From NCBI GenBank assembly GCA_907165275.2, contig OU015669.1:766501-830500 (forward strand): a stretch of DNA of 64,000 nt, written 5' to 3'. The translations under genes and the position numbers were made by a program. The notes beneath the pieces are model-generated. The model saw nothing but the letters and a program-made list of their open reading frames with translations. It made no database searches and was not told the origin of the DNA. How positions within the stretch are numbered: position 1 is the stretch's first letter; each line of letters begins with the position of its first letter. Positions 21,205 through 31,496 of the stretch are shown piece after piece. The DNA is from Zygaena filipendulae (taxonomy: Eukaryota > Arthropoda > Insecta > Lepidoptera > Zygaenidae).

Positions 21205-24200
21205 TCAGTGCGAGTCCTCCATGGCGTTCTTGAGCTCCATGGCCAGCTTGTAGCCGAGCTCGGGCCGCCGGTCGCGCCCCTCCACCATCGCCAGCACCTG
21301 CGCGGCACGACATTACAATAATACAATCTACTCATAAACAATCTACTCGTATACATATAAGATAAACAATAAAATATACTTGAATAAACAAAAAACTTGA
21401 AAAAAACATAAATAATGTGTTAATAATGTAACGAATACTTTTTTTATCGTTCCCAAAGTGCGTGCGTGTGTAGTGCGTGGTGCGTAGTGCTTGGTGCGTA
21501 GCGCGTGGCGCGTAGCGTGTGGTTCGTAGCGCGTGGCGCGTAGCGTGTGGTGCGTAGCGCGTGATGCTTCGTGCGTGGTGTGTCGTGCGTGGTACGTACC
21601 GCGTGGTGTGTAGCGCGTGGTGCGTAGTGCTTGGTGTATAGCGCGTAGCGCGTCTAGTGTAGCGCGTAGTGTGTGGTGCGTAGCGCGTCAGTGTAGCGCG
21701 TAGTGTGTGGTGCGTAGCGCGTCTAGTGTAGCGCGTAGTGTGTGGTGCGTAGCGCGTCAGTGTAGCGCGTAGTATGTGGTGCGTAGCGCGTCTAGTGTAG
21801 CGCGTAGTGTGTGGTGCGTAGCGCGTCTAGTGTAGCGCGTAGTGTGTGGTGCGTAGCGCGTCTGGTGTAATGCGTAGCGCGTTTGTTGTAGCGCGTTGCG
21901 CGTCTGGTTTAGCGCTTATGTGTGGTGCGTACCGCATCTGGTGAAACGCGTAGTGTGTGGTGCGTAGCGCGTAGTGTGTAGTGCGTAGTGTGTGGTGCGT
22001 AGCGCGTAGTGTGTTGTGCGTGATGTGTAGTGCGTAGTGTGTGGTGCGTAGCGAGTCTGGTGTAGCGCGTAGTGTGTGGCGCGTAGCACGTCTGGCGTAG
22101 CACGTTGTGTGTAGTGCGTAGTGCTTGGTACGTAGTGCGTGGTGTGTAGTGCGTAGTGTGTGGTGAGTAGCGCGTCTGGTGTAGCGCGTAGTGTATAGTG
22201 CGTGGTGCATGGTGCGTGGCGCTTACTTGGTCGCTGTTGACGATGACGCCGTTGTTGTTGACGATGGTGGCCTTGGTCCTGTCGATGTCCGCGAGGTCCA
22301 CTCCGCGGCTCGCGTCGTCGATCAGGATGGAGCGGTAGCCGATCGCCAGCGCGTCCGCGATCGTTGCGCCTGCGCACGGCGGGTAAGTAGCGCGATCATA
22401 GTTTAAGTTAAGGCAAGTACAGCTAGTCATAAATGCGAATGGTTTGTTTTTTACGCTTTCACACCTTCACTACTCGACCGATCATCATGAAAATATGTTG
22501 CATACGCGTTGCCAGGAGTACAGAAGACATTACTGAATTCCCGCTGGAACTCCGAAATGTTAAATGAGACTTCTTGCTACATAATATAAACAACATAAAA
22601 AGACTTGTACCTACCTACCTGCCTACCATATGTGGTAAAATAATGAGATTAAAGTATCGCAAGCTAGCGTGCTGGGGACCACGCTGGATTTTAATATTTT
22701 TTTTATTTATTGGAGAAAAAACAGACACAAATTGGGATATAATTACAGAATAAAAAAACTTAGAACCAGACATAACAACTTATGTCCTAAACTTTCCCAC
22801 GGTTAAGTTACATTATAAACGACTAGCATTAGCATGGTGACAGGAACATGAGTCGCCGGGTCCACTACCAATACAAACAAGAATAGGCAAACATGTTACG
22901 CGTTACGTAATACCAAATAGTTGTAGAGGAAAGAAGAAAAAGAATAAAGAATTTTAGATGATTACATCCGTATTTGATCCCTTTTTTATCCTTTACAAAA
23001 CATAAATTAGCCCAATTGCCGATCGTCTGCCTCGCCCCCCGCGCCCCCTATGCCCCTATGCCCCCACTCACCGACGCACACGTCGTACGCGAGCCCGCAG
23101 ATGTAGATGTCGGTGGCGCCGCGCGCGCGCAGCTGCGAGCCGAGCGTCGTGTCCGACAGCTTCTTGTTGTCCCAGAACACCGAGTACGAGTCCACGTCCG
23201 GGTTGGTGCCCTTGTACACCTTCACCGCGCCCTCCACTATCTGGGGAACGCCCACAGATGAACAACTTACAAGTATACGTGGGACAGTCACACTCCACTC
23301 CCGTCCCGGTGACACTCCATACAAAATAACAGCTGATTCAAGTACTTTCCGCACAAGTAAAGACGGCCGGCTTCTACGTACACGTGTTGTGCGTGCACGG
23401 GTATCGTAAGATTGACAACGATCTGACAGTAACTGTCAGCCGTTAGTGAATAATTGTCACATGTCACTGCATGTGTCAAACTTTGCTAGGAATTTCCAAG
23501 AAGGCATGAGGAGAGAAGAGAGAGAGAGAGAGAGAAGAATGAGGAGGCATGAAATTGGGTATTCTCCAGGGTATAAAAATCTAAATTCTAATTAGTCCGT
23601 CAGTTAGAAAATAAAAAAATAATAGACACGTATTTTTGCTTTTTCAAATAAATAAAAATGAACATAGATAAAGCGCTTTAAAGTTTAAGGTGGGGGACTC
23701 GTGACGTCAATATTCAGTATAAGCCCCATACAAACGGCACCGGGTTGTGACGTCACGTGAAATTTCAACTCAGTGTATCACTGTTATTTTTTGATTACGT
23801 AAAAAAGGAAAGAAATACGTGTCCAATATTTTTTACTAATCCACACGACGGACTAAAAAAAAAAATTGTCAAGTAGCCAATTGGTGGGAAGCGGAGAATG
23901 TCGCTTCTTTATATAATAATCTCCTTTCTTTGCCATAGCGATGGTGTCACGGCGTCTCACCTTGAGTTGCTTGTGCAGCTCCGCGCCCCACGTGTCCTGC
24001 ACGCAGTGCCGCGGCCACAGCCGCTGCTTCATGGGCGGCGGGCCGGCGAACACCACCGTGTCGTAGGCTTGCGCCTTGTCCGCCGACACCTGCAACCGCC
24101 AACCAGCAACCCACCGGTCACACCGACTGCCACGATTCGAAGTTAAATATCTCCATTCAAAGTTGGTTTTCGATCTGGTCAGCCCGGTGACACCCCGTAC

Positions 24201-26126
24201 AAATGAACTGATTCAAGTACTTTCCCACAAGTAAAGACGGCCGGCTTGTATGTACACGTGTTGTGCGTATGTGCGTAATACACGTGTTGTGCGTATGTGC
24301 GTAATGCGTATCGGAGGTTTGACAGCGAGCTGACAGTTGACATGCAGCTGCTGTCAGTGACAATTGTCACATGTAGAATCTACATGTGTCAAACTTCCTC
24401 GGTCGTAACCTAGGTAGCCTTCGCGGGGTATGAGGAGGCATGCAATTGGTGGGAGGCAGAGTGTCGCTGCTTTGTATTTATCATCTCTAGGTCTGGTCTG
24501 GCACTTTGTGACAGCACCCATATAACGTCTGCCCGTGTCACATCTCACAGTTTCCTAGTGCTGTTTATTTAATGTTAACAGACACTAGTAGACCTTAAGT
24601 ACATGTACAACTCCTCACAAATCTTCAGACACACAGACAAAAGTTCCATCCACTCATCAGCAACCAAATCACAACCGGCGTGGGCCCTCAGGAGAACTTT
24701 TAGTGCGGTCAAGGTGCGACATACTGGCGACATACTGACTGCGAATAATACTCCCCAAGATAGATTCAAATCACAGATAAGATAGGAAGGCGCATCTAGT
24801 TAGTGTGAAAAAAGATGAGAAACACTGTCAACCGACCAGTGATCCGGTGGGAGGTGATACACGCAGTCACTTTTGGAAATTATCATTACCACAATATTTA
24901 TTTGACAATAGAAACACGGTTTTTACGCCATTCTTTTGGGCTGGCTACATGCTCTGTGAAACAAATAGGTCGCTTATGCGAGTAAGTGCACTACTTCATC
25001 GAACTGATACTGTTATGACGGCTGACGACTTATTGCAGCAATATTTAGTTTAAGGCGTAGTTTAAATACTTCACTCTAAATCAGCGCCTAAGTGAGTTAT
25101 CGGCAAGTTTGCTGCAAACTGCATACTGAACTAACTCATAATGCTGGGCGCCATTTTAGAAAGACAGCTAAACACCTAATGCAAACCGTGTCCCAACAGA
25201 AACGAGCAACTTAGCCAGAGCAGATCTGGTGAGTCCCTAGAAAAAGAAATTCCTCAAGGTCGCAATAAACAAATACCAAAGTATCATGTCATACTTCGGT
25301 ATATGGAGTTTTACTGTTCCCCATTACCATTTCTCCAATAAGAAACCGATTAGAAAGAATGAAATAGTAGTTTTTTCCGTCTGCGGGCCGCGTCGCGTGC
25401 CCTCGTCGCGTATTGATTGAGTACGCGAGCGCTCTTCGGATTGATGCCGTTTTCGAGTAGACATAAATCATTATTGATAGGATTGGAGCGTGGGATATTG
25501 GTACCGCTGAAATGTTAGACTAATCACAATAGAAATGAAACACAATAGATAAAGAAGAGTCATGGTAAAAAGACATGGTAACAGTGGGGACATGTTTTTT
25601 TTTAATAGTTATGAGGATTTCACGTCTTGTGATGCAATTTTTGTGCAAAAAACAGCATCCATTCAATCTTGTGAAAACAAATTCGAAAAATCTTCAGAAT
25701 CTTCTTTTGCTTTCCTCTTTCAAGAGGAAGATTTTCCAAAAAAAAAAAACGTAATGTAACTGTGATTCGTGTTTTGTAGTAACGTTCCGTTTCACACAAT
25801 TAAAAGATGAATATTTTGAAAAATACCGATAGTTTTTTTAGTAAATCTTCCGTGATTGGACTTTTCTCGGGCTCTACCTTTCAAATATTGACCCAATATC
25901 TAATAATAGTGTAGTAATAAATTTCATGCAAGTTCCCCATTGTACGCCCCAGTGCTAACTGTGTGCGATAGTGTGCAGAGTCGAAGCTCACCGGACTGGA
26001 GACGTGCAGCTCGCGCATGTGCACGTTGTCGATGAAGGACACGTGGTCGGGCGGGTGCCAGTCCAGCGAGTAGAACACGCTGTCGAACGGCACCGTGTCC
26101 AGCAGCCGGTTGATCGGCTCCACTAC
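21205..26126 (-). CDS. Naam: nicotinamidase (Naam), C-terminal five exons
   Basis: Isochorismatase-fold enzyme that deamidates nicotinamide to nicotinate in NAD+ salvage. Minus-strand exons are 26126-25992 (phase 0), 24089-23961 (phase 0), 23240-23072 (phase 1), 22369-22227 (phase 0) and 21297-21205 with stop TGA. All have AG/GT borders and join in one frame of about 222 residues. Motifs are SVFYSLDWHPPDHVSF (metal-binding D-x-H region), WPRHCVQDTWGAELH, then GATDIYICGLAYDVCVG with the nucleophile Cys, followed by GATIADALAIGYRSILIDDASRG. The first visible exon starts VVEPINRLL, so the N-terminal catalytic-Asp exon (and the EF-hand region of fly Naam) is upstream. I found no such exon between 26127 and the right edge. 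Exons are GC-rich; introns are loaded with repeats. Confidence 0.9.
21456..22222. repeat. ~33-bp minisatellite in last Naam intron
   Basis: Imperfect tandem units built from GTGTAGCGCGTAGTGTGTGG and TGCGTAGCGCGTC fill the intron between the last two exons, reaching to within 5 bp of the donor GTAAGC at 22221-22226. All three minus frames stay open for stretches and give His/Thr/Tyr/Arg-rich low complexity. These are artefacts, not exons. Confidence 0.9.
22430..22565 (-). repeat. CTAGCTG-family repeat fragment (inverted)
   Basis: It contains AAATGCGAATGGTTTGTTTT, ACGCTTTCACACCTTC, CCGATCATCATGAAAAT and ATTCCCGCTGGAACTCCGAA, the 3' half of the family in reverse. It lies in a Naam intron. Confidence 0.5.
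22680..22970. other. probable retroposon tail in Naam intron
   Basis: TTTTTTTATTTATTGGAG at its left end, followed by about 270 bp of non-coding sequence with GCATTAGCATGGTGAC, suggests an inverted truncated LINE 3' end. I cannot name the family. Confidence 0.25.
23303..23935 (+). mobile_element. repeat 'X', copy 2, split by a nested MITE
   Basis: The left part 23303-23559 carries GTGACACTCCATACAAAA, AAAGACGGCCGGCTTC, TGACAGTAACTGTCA and CACATGTCACTGCATGTG. After GAGGAGGCATGAAATTGGG the element is interrupted, and it resumes at about 23880 with AATTGGTGGGAAGCGGAGAATGTCGC. Copy 3 reads straight through this junction. A GA microsatellite has expanded at 23515-23537. Confidence 0.65.
23560..23880 (+). 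mobile_element. CRE-bearing MITE, copy 3, nested in repeat 'X'
   Basis: It has terminal TATTCTCCAGGGTATAAAAA and AATTAGTCCGTCAGTTAG on the left and CACGACGGACTA..GTCAAGTAGCC on the right. Internally it holds GTGACGTCAATATTC and GTGACGTCACGTG. AATTGG flanks both sides of the insertion and may be the target duplication. Confidence 0.75.
24182..24500 (+). mobile_element. repeat 'X', copy 3 (uninterrupted)
   Basis: It runs from CGGTGACACCCCGTACAAA through AAGTAAAGACGGCCGGCTTG, a duplicated ACACGTGTTGTGCGTATGTG module, TGACAGTTGACATGCAGCTG, CACATGTAGAATCTACATGT and GAGGAGGCATGCAATTGGTG to AGTGTCGCTGC. It lies in the Naam intron upstream of the 24089-23961 exon. Confidence 0.65.
24500..25985. other. 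Naam intron, nothing recognised
   Basis: It holds a few 60-80 codon open frames (such as 24805-25053) without splice context or family motifs. I do not support a gene here. Confidence 0.35.
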
Positions 26127-26140
26127 CTGACACGATAAAC

Positions 26141-26493
26141 TACAACGTGTTAATGAATTAACTGAAAACCTGATACACCTCACTTCAAAAAATAAACAAT
26201 AATGTGATTGAAATATATTTTATGTCGAAAAAATGTATACTTTAAAAGTTATTCAATATTAGTTTGGAGGTGACCTATCTACGAGATTCCAAGCGCTACG
26301 CCCGCGCCTACCGGTTCGAATTTTTTTGCTGCGGGCGGCGTACGCGCCAAATATTGTGTTATAAATAATTTAGACATGGGTTAGTAAAAATGAAAAAATA
26401 TAACCTATATTAAAACATAGTGCGATCGATTCGCTAGTTGATTATGAGCAAACTACTTTCTAGTTTTCAGTTAATTCATTAACACGTTGTATA
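26141..26493 (+). mobile_element. MITE with CAACGTGTTAATGAATT TIRs, copy 2
   Basis: The ends are ACAACGTGTTAATGAATTAA and its inverse TTAATTCATTAACACGTTGT, about 28 bp including GTTTTCAGT / ACTGAAAAC. The interior has a CCGCGCC / GGCGGCG inverse pair around AATTTTTTTGCTGC. It starts 15 bp upstream of a Naam exon, very near the branch-point region. Confidence 0.75.
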
Positions 26494-26499
26494 TGGTTT

Positions 26500-27600
26500 C
26501 GACCGGTTTAGACCTCGGCCAACTGTCTGTATGTGGTCATACAGACAGGCCGAGGTCTACACTGGTCGCTATTTATTTTTCCTCGACGCTACATTCTTGC
26601 AAAGTTGTCAGTGGTTTGGAGACTAGCTGTATGATCTCGCACGAGCGTTCTTTTGATGCATTCACGAGATGTAAATCTCACAAGAAAAAAATATGTAAAA
26701 CTAAGGTCAAATTAACGCCCAAAATCGGCCGAGTCGCGCAGAACTTACTAATTGGTACAAACTGGTACTTTATTATATTTTTTATTTTTAAATTCTCATT
26801 AAAATATTCAAAAATCCTAGCTTGGGTGCTGTCAATTGTTCGCGCAAGTTTGGTAGCTTTAACTACAAGTTGCTTGAGCTAATATTCAAGTATCAAAACT
26901 CTATACTTATGGTTAGAATAACTTATAACATTATAAGTTGCCATACGATACGAAACCTTATTTGAGTGAGGTTTGAGTTGGTATTAACATGTGGGATCGT
27001 CAAGTAAAATTAAAATACGAATAATAAAAGCAATTTTAGCAGCAAATTTTCCTCAAAAAGTTTAAAGCTCGCAAATTATTCAGCCGACAATAAACCTTCG
27101 CGAATCGATAAAGTAGTCAGGGATTAATCAATTAAGAGTACTAATAGCGAACGATATTTTGGCCAGCTCGATATGGCCGCATTATGTTAATCACCTCGCA
27201 GTCCCGTCTCTATTTGTTCCAATGACGTATTGTGGTTTTTGTTCAGCTTTGACAGATAGAGGTCGCTTCGCTTCCGGTGTTTACAAACTTCAATACGGTC
27301 ATGAATAGTGCTATTGTGGCGAACTACCGATTCGATTAGCGCAACAAATGCGAATCGATTTTTCGCTATTGTCAAACCACCTTTTGAAAAAATCTAGTAC
27401 TCTAGTCGAATAAAGGATTTTAAATTAATAAATTACTAGTAATGAACTATAGGTGAAATTGTATGGGCACATTAGTTGACTGTTAGGTAGCTAAATTGTG
27501 GGAATTTTGCTTCCAACTTTGTAACGTAACAAGTTGTTTAGTCACATTCTAATGCATGTGCCGTACCTACTCTTGAGGTACACAGACTAACACAGACTAT
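26500..27600. other. nothing coding recognised
   Basis: Probably the next Naam intron or intergenic DNA. A 131-codon open frame at 26487-26882 starts inside the MITE end and shows no conserved motif. Confidence 0.35.
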
Positions 27601-27604
27601 AAAC

Positions 27605-27770
27605 AACTCACGGTCGCACTGAGTCGTTTTAATGATTACTTAATTTTAAGTAAAAACTTTAAAAACAAAACTGCCGCAAACAGAGACGTTCATTAAATTA
27701 ATGTTACCTGGCATTTAACTAATCAAGTTGTTATTATTAAAACGACTCCGAGTGCGGTCGTAATTTATAT
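27605..27770. mobile_element. MITE with CACTCNGAGTCG-type TIRs, copy 1
   Basis: The left arm CGGTCGCACTGAGTCGTTTT..AATGATTACTTAATTTTAAG and the right arm AAAACGACTCCGAGTGCGGTCG are inverse. The middle holds TGGCATTTAACTAATCAAGTTG. It is related to 35848-36084 at both ends and in the middle. Confidence 0.7.
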
Positions 27771-27861
27771 AAACTTTGTTAATTATTAAATCGTTTGATA
27801 ACTAATGACTTTATTTTTAAGGTGGAGTAAAAATAGTTTAAATAATATAGTTTTATGATGT

Positions 27862-28172
27862 ACTAGCTGTTGCCCGCGGTTTCACTCGCGTTAATATCAG
27901 GGTTACCGCGGGAATTTCAGCGCAAAAAGCACCCTATGTCCTTTTCTATACCTCTGACGACGTGTATGAAAAATTTCATTAGATTTCGCGTTTATATCAG
28001 AGTTCCCGCGGGAATTCCGGGATAAAGTGTACCCTATGTCGTTCCCTGAACCCCTAACAACGTGTATGCAAAACTTCATGGCGATCGGTTGAGCCGTTAA
28101 GGCGTGAAAGTGTAACAGACAGACAGATAGACAGACAGAGTTACTTTCGCATTTATAATATTAGTATGGATT
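27862..28172 (+). repeat. complete CTAGCTG/CCGCGGG repeat
   Basis: It starts ACTAGCTGTTGCCCGCGGTT. It has two GCGGGAATTnC / ACCCTATGTC modules, then CATGGCGATCGGTTGAGCCG, TTAAGGCGTGAAAGTGTAAC, a CAGA run and ACTTTCGCATTTATAATATT-AGTATGG. It is the best full-length reference for the family in this window. Confidence 0.7.
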
Positions 28173-28199
28173 GATACCAATCGCCTCTCGGAGGGGGAT

Positions 28200-29385
28200 A
28201 TTTATGGGGGTAAAAGATGGCCTGCCTGCCATCGTCGGCATCCGCGAGCGCATCTCATACACCATCGCAACCCGGCACGGAAAACGACCGGCGATCGAGT
28301 TGTCTTGGCGCACAACCAAGAAAAAAAAACTTTAAAAAGCTTAGACCCGCTAAACCTACACCGCAAACTTTAGACCGGTTAATGCTGTGCAATACGTATT
28401 AAGTAACGTAACGATTAAGTAAAGTAACGAGTCAGAAAGGGGCACTAAACTGCAATTTTAAGTATCACCGATTACTTATAAATCATAATTTATGAGATAA
28501 TTTTTTTAGACCATTATTTGTACGACAGGTTTTTAGTATAATGTAGTTAAATATTGTATTATTGGTAGAAGCGATTTAATGAAAAGTTAAGTTATATTAC
28601 AATTTTGTTCAAAAAACTTATTTCTGAATCTTTAGAAACTACGGAAGACTTTAATCTTGAAGATCACGTGACCTATGAAGCTGAAGTTGGCGGGTACAAG
28701 TATATAAGTTTATGGACAGTGAAACTGAGTGTAACCGCAGGCTAGTTCATTAATTCCATGCTTGTCACCAACACCTTGAATACACATATCTTTATTCGGC
28801 ATCACAGAAAAACTTAGATTACACAGAAATACCTAAATCATTTCGCTTGGCACCCCTTTCCTGACTCGTAGGTATATATTGGTATAATATTGAGGGGTAC
28901 CTAAATACAGGCCCGGTGAACATGAGTTGGCTCAGGCCTGCATTCCGCGGTAAAACAGCATGCTTGTAAGAGACGATGGGTAATGGGTTTTTGCGGTGGA
29001 AGTGGTGGAACTGATCGTACCTCCATGTACCTACCATACTCTGCATCGATGCAGTACGTAGGTACTTGCGATGGGAGTTTTTTTAGTTTTGAATCGACGA
29101 TTTGGTGCATTATTTAAGGCGCATAGACGTTATCATATCTTCCAAGATATTTCATTTAAAAGGGTTTTTTTTAGTTTATTAAAAGACAATACATCAAATC
29201 TCCTAAATACTACTCTCTGCCAAACTGCAAAAACAGTTTATCGGCAGGCACGTTCGCGCTTATTACTATACGTATTTAAATACACTTCAGGACAAACAGA
29301 CACATCAAGTGCAAATTAAATTGATAGTTGGTTACGTATAGATTAACTATATGTAAAATAGAGTTTGTTAATATATAGTATATTT
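28200..29385. other. nothing coding recognised
   Basis: Mixed AT-rich DNA. Several 60-80 codon open frames exist, none with a splice context or familiar motif. Confidence 0.35.
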
Positions 29386-29395
29386 CATTACAAGT

Positions 29396-29506
29396 GCGGA
29401 AAGCCTGTCATTGCAAAGAGTTCCGACATATGTCTACCCGAGCCGAGGCGCAGCCGGAGGTGAGGGTTGACAGTCGGAACTCTTTGCAATGACGGTTCCG
29501 CACGTG
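29396..29506. repeat. hairpin-forming inverted repeat
   Basis: AGTGCGGAAAGCCTGTCATT..GCAAAGAGTTCCGAC pairs with GTCGGAACTCTTTGC..AATGACGGTTCCGCAC around a GC-rich 45-bp loop containing CCGAGCCGAGGCGCAGCCGG. It may be a short foldback element. Confidence 0.6.
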
Positions 29507-29516
29507 TACTGAACAA

Positions 29517-29813
29517 CTATTTTTAATACAGTTGCGAAAAAATTAAGCAATTTAATAAAATATCAAAAACACAATAAACTCAACTAAGTTCCAACTGTGA
29601 TCAAGAGATGGCGCTAGTCGTATTAGTAATGCGAAACCTACGTTTCGCAATGCAAAAAGTGTGTCAAAGTCGTGTCGCCATTTTTGACAGTTGGCAAAGA
29701 AAACGCACGAGTTCGGGAAAGGTAAACAAAAAGTTCGAGTATGTAATAGCCCACATCCCGAACGCTAAACGTCCCTGCAATACGCCACTTTTTGAGCAAC
29801 TGTATTAAAAATT
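29517..29813. mobile_element. MITE with TTTTTAATACAGTTGC TIRs
   Basis: Left end TTTTTAATACAGTTGCGAAA and right end GAGCAACTGTATTAAAAA are inverse over about 18 bp. The 297-bp interior holds AGATGGCGCTAGTCG and no gene. Confidence 0.6.
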
Positions 29814-29948
29814 CTTTGTCAAAACTTGTGCTACTGGCAGGCACAGGCCTGCCAGTAGCACAGGAGTGCCTGCAGGAGTGGTTTTTTGCTGTCTCGATTG
29901 CTATTTATGTTGTTGGGTGCCGGAAAAGTAGGTATAAAAAATACTAAG

Positions 29949-30603
29949 TGGTGGCGCCAGTCAACATTTATTTGTGTTTTTATTTATTATTTTTAAACAC
30001 TCGTCGGTTGACTATTATAATAAAACCGATGTTTGTTTCGTCGTATATTTTGAGGGTCAATATGTACCTTAATTCGGCGCTTTCCTTCCTCTATGTGTGA
30101 ACCACGGCTCAGAGGACGAAGTTACTGGCACATAAGAAAGCCTTTTTTATTATTTGCCAAGATTGGTTTAAATTATTGTTTGGAACGTGTGTGGAAAAAT
30201 TATTGATTTTGTTTGGACTCTCGATTCTGTTCTGTGGTTTTGATTGAAGAACCTCGCCCTCCGTTTATGGAGCGATTTTTATTTTATTATATTATTTTTC
30301 TTCATTACCTTTCTTATTATTTAAACAATACAGCAGCTGCTCCGCGTGTGTTTGTTTTTGTGAACATTTACCTATCGTGCCGTGGTTCCTGAAGGACCTC
30401 TCGCAGTGTCCGTGGGAGGAAGCCAGGAAGGAGTATTACCCCGGGATTGCGAGGTAACAAGCTTCGATAATTATTTTATTTAACCGACGAGTGTAAAAGA
30501 GACATCCAGGCCGTCCGCATACAGTCCACTATTATCGAAGAGTTGCTGGCGTTGCCAACGACCTTGTCATTTTTCATTCACCATTTGGTCCATTTTTGGT
30601 CCA
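29949..30603 (+). repeat. BEL/Pao 5' LTR
   Basis: 655 bp, starting TGGTGGCGCCAGTCAACATT and ending TTTTTGGTCCA. I saw no difference from the 3' LTR line by line, implying recent insertion. It contains internal inverse CGTCGGTTGACTATTAT and TTATTTAACCGACGAGTG stretches. Confidence 0.9.
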
Positions 30604-31496
30604 TATTTTTTGGTCCATACGAGCCAAGGATCGCTTTCGTATTTACATATTACGACTGCGTTTTACATCTCGTTGGGTACCGCGTGTAATGAATATTGAA
30701 CCTTATTGCGTTTTACATTAGGGTGACATTTCATTGCTATATCTTAGCTTGTTACATATCAATGGTTAGAACCTACGGTTGAACAGTTTGCCAATTATTT
30801 TTTGGTTAATTGTAATTTTCGCATAAATTTCTTATTCGCATAGGTATTTGTACTACTTTCATGCAGATTATAATTTAATTTGCATAGGAAACATCGCTTA
30901 CCTATTTTATTATTTCGTTGTCATGGTGATGCCTGGTTGGAATCGTTTCGTATAAGTATTGAGTAGGTGTCTAATATTCATACTTAATATTTTGATTTTT
31001 ATTGGTTTCATACTTTCCAAGGAGAATTTGTATTTTCTTGGATAATAGTATAACCAATACCCGCGTAGTTGGTTGTCGGTCGATTTCTATTTGTTATATA
31101 TAAACAAATATCAAGTCGTAACCGCAGCTAGCTTATATATTTTATTTTGATTTTCTCCGCCGAACGAATTCTGCCCAGGTATAGCTATACAATAGGTACT
31201 TAGGTTTATCTTCATTTCGTTGCCCCGCGTAGGTACATATTTATGTTACACCTACTAAACTAAGTATAATTAAATTAATATTTTATCAGCTTTTGTGTTC
31301 GTATTCTCTCGCACCGAGCATTGTTAAATAACTCGGAATTTATTTTATTTTTAACCCGCACGTAATTTCCTACCACCTATAGGTAATTACGCTATTAATT
31401 GTTTTTTTTATTTAGTTTTATTTTGTACGTATATAATACATTAATATATTCGCATTTTCGTTGTTTCATTGACCTGAGTTTAATTTTCAATTTAAA

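Noticed and set aside
21827..22430. Long minus-strand open frames (127-173 codons) over the Naam intron minisatellite
   Set aside because: They read through tandem CpG-rich repeats and give His/Thr/Tyr/Arg low complexity. Only the end overlapping 22227-22369 is a real exon, and it is in one frame.
24805..25053. 82-codon frame in a Naam intron (KLSLPQYLFDNRNTVF)
   Set aside because: It looks somewhat protein-like, but has no acceptor or donor in phase with Naam and no recognised family.
30604..30640. Primer-binding site downstream of the BEL 5' LTR (TGGTCCATACGAGCC)
   Set aside because: The position is right, but I could not match it convincingly to a particular tRNA 3' end, so it is not annotated.
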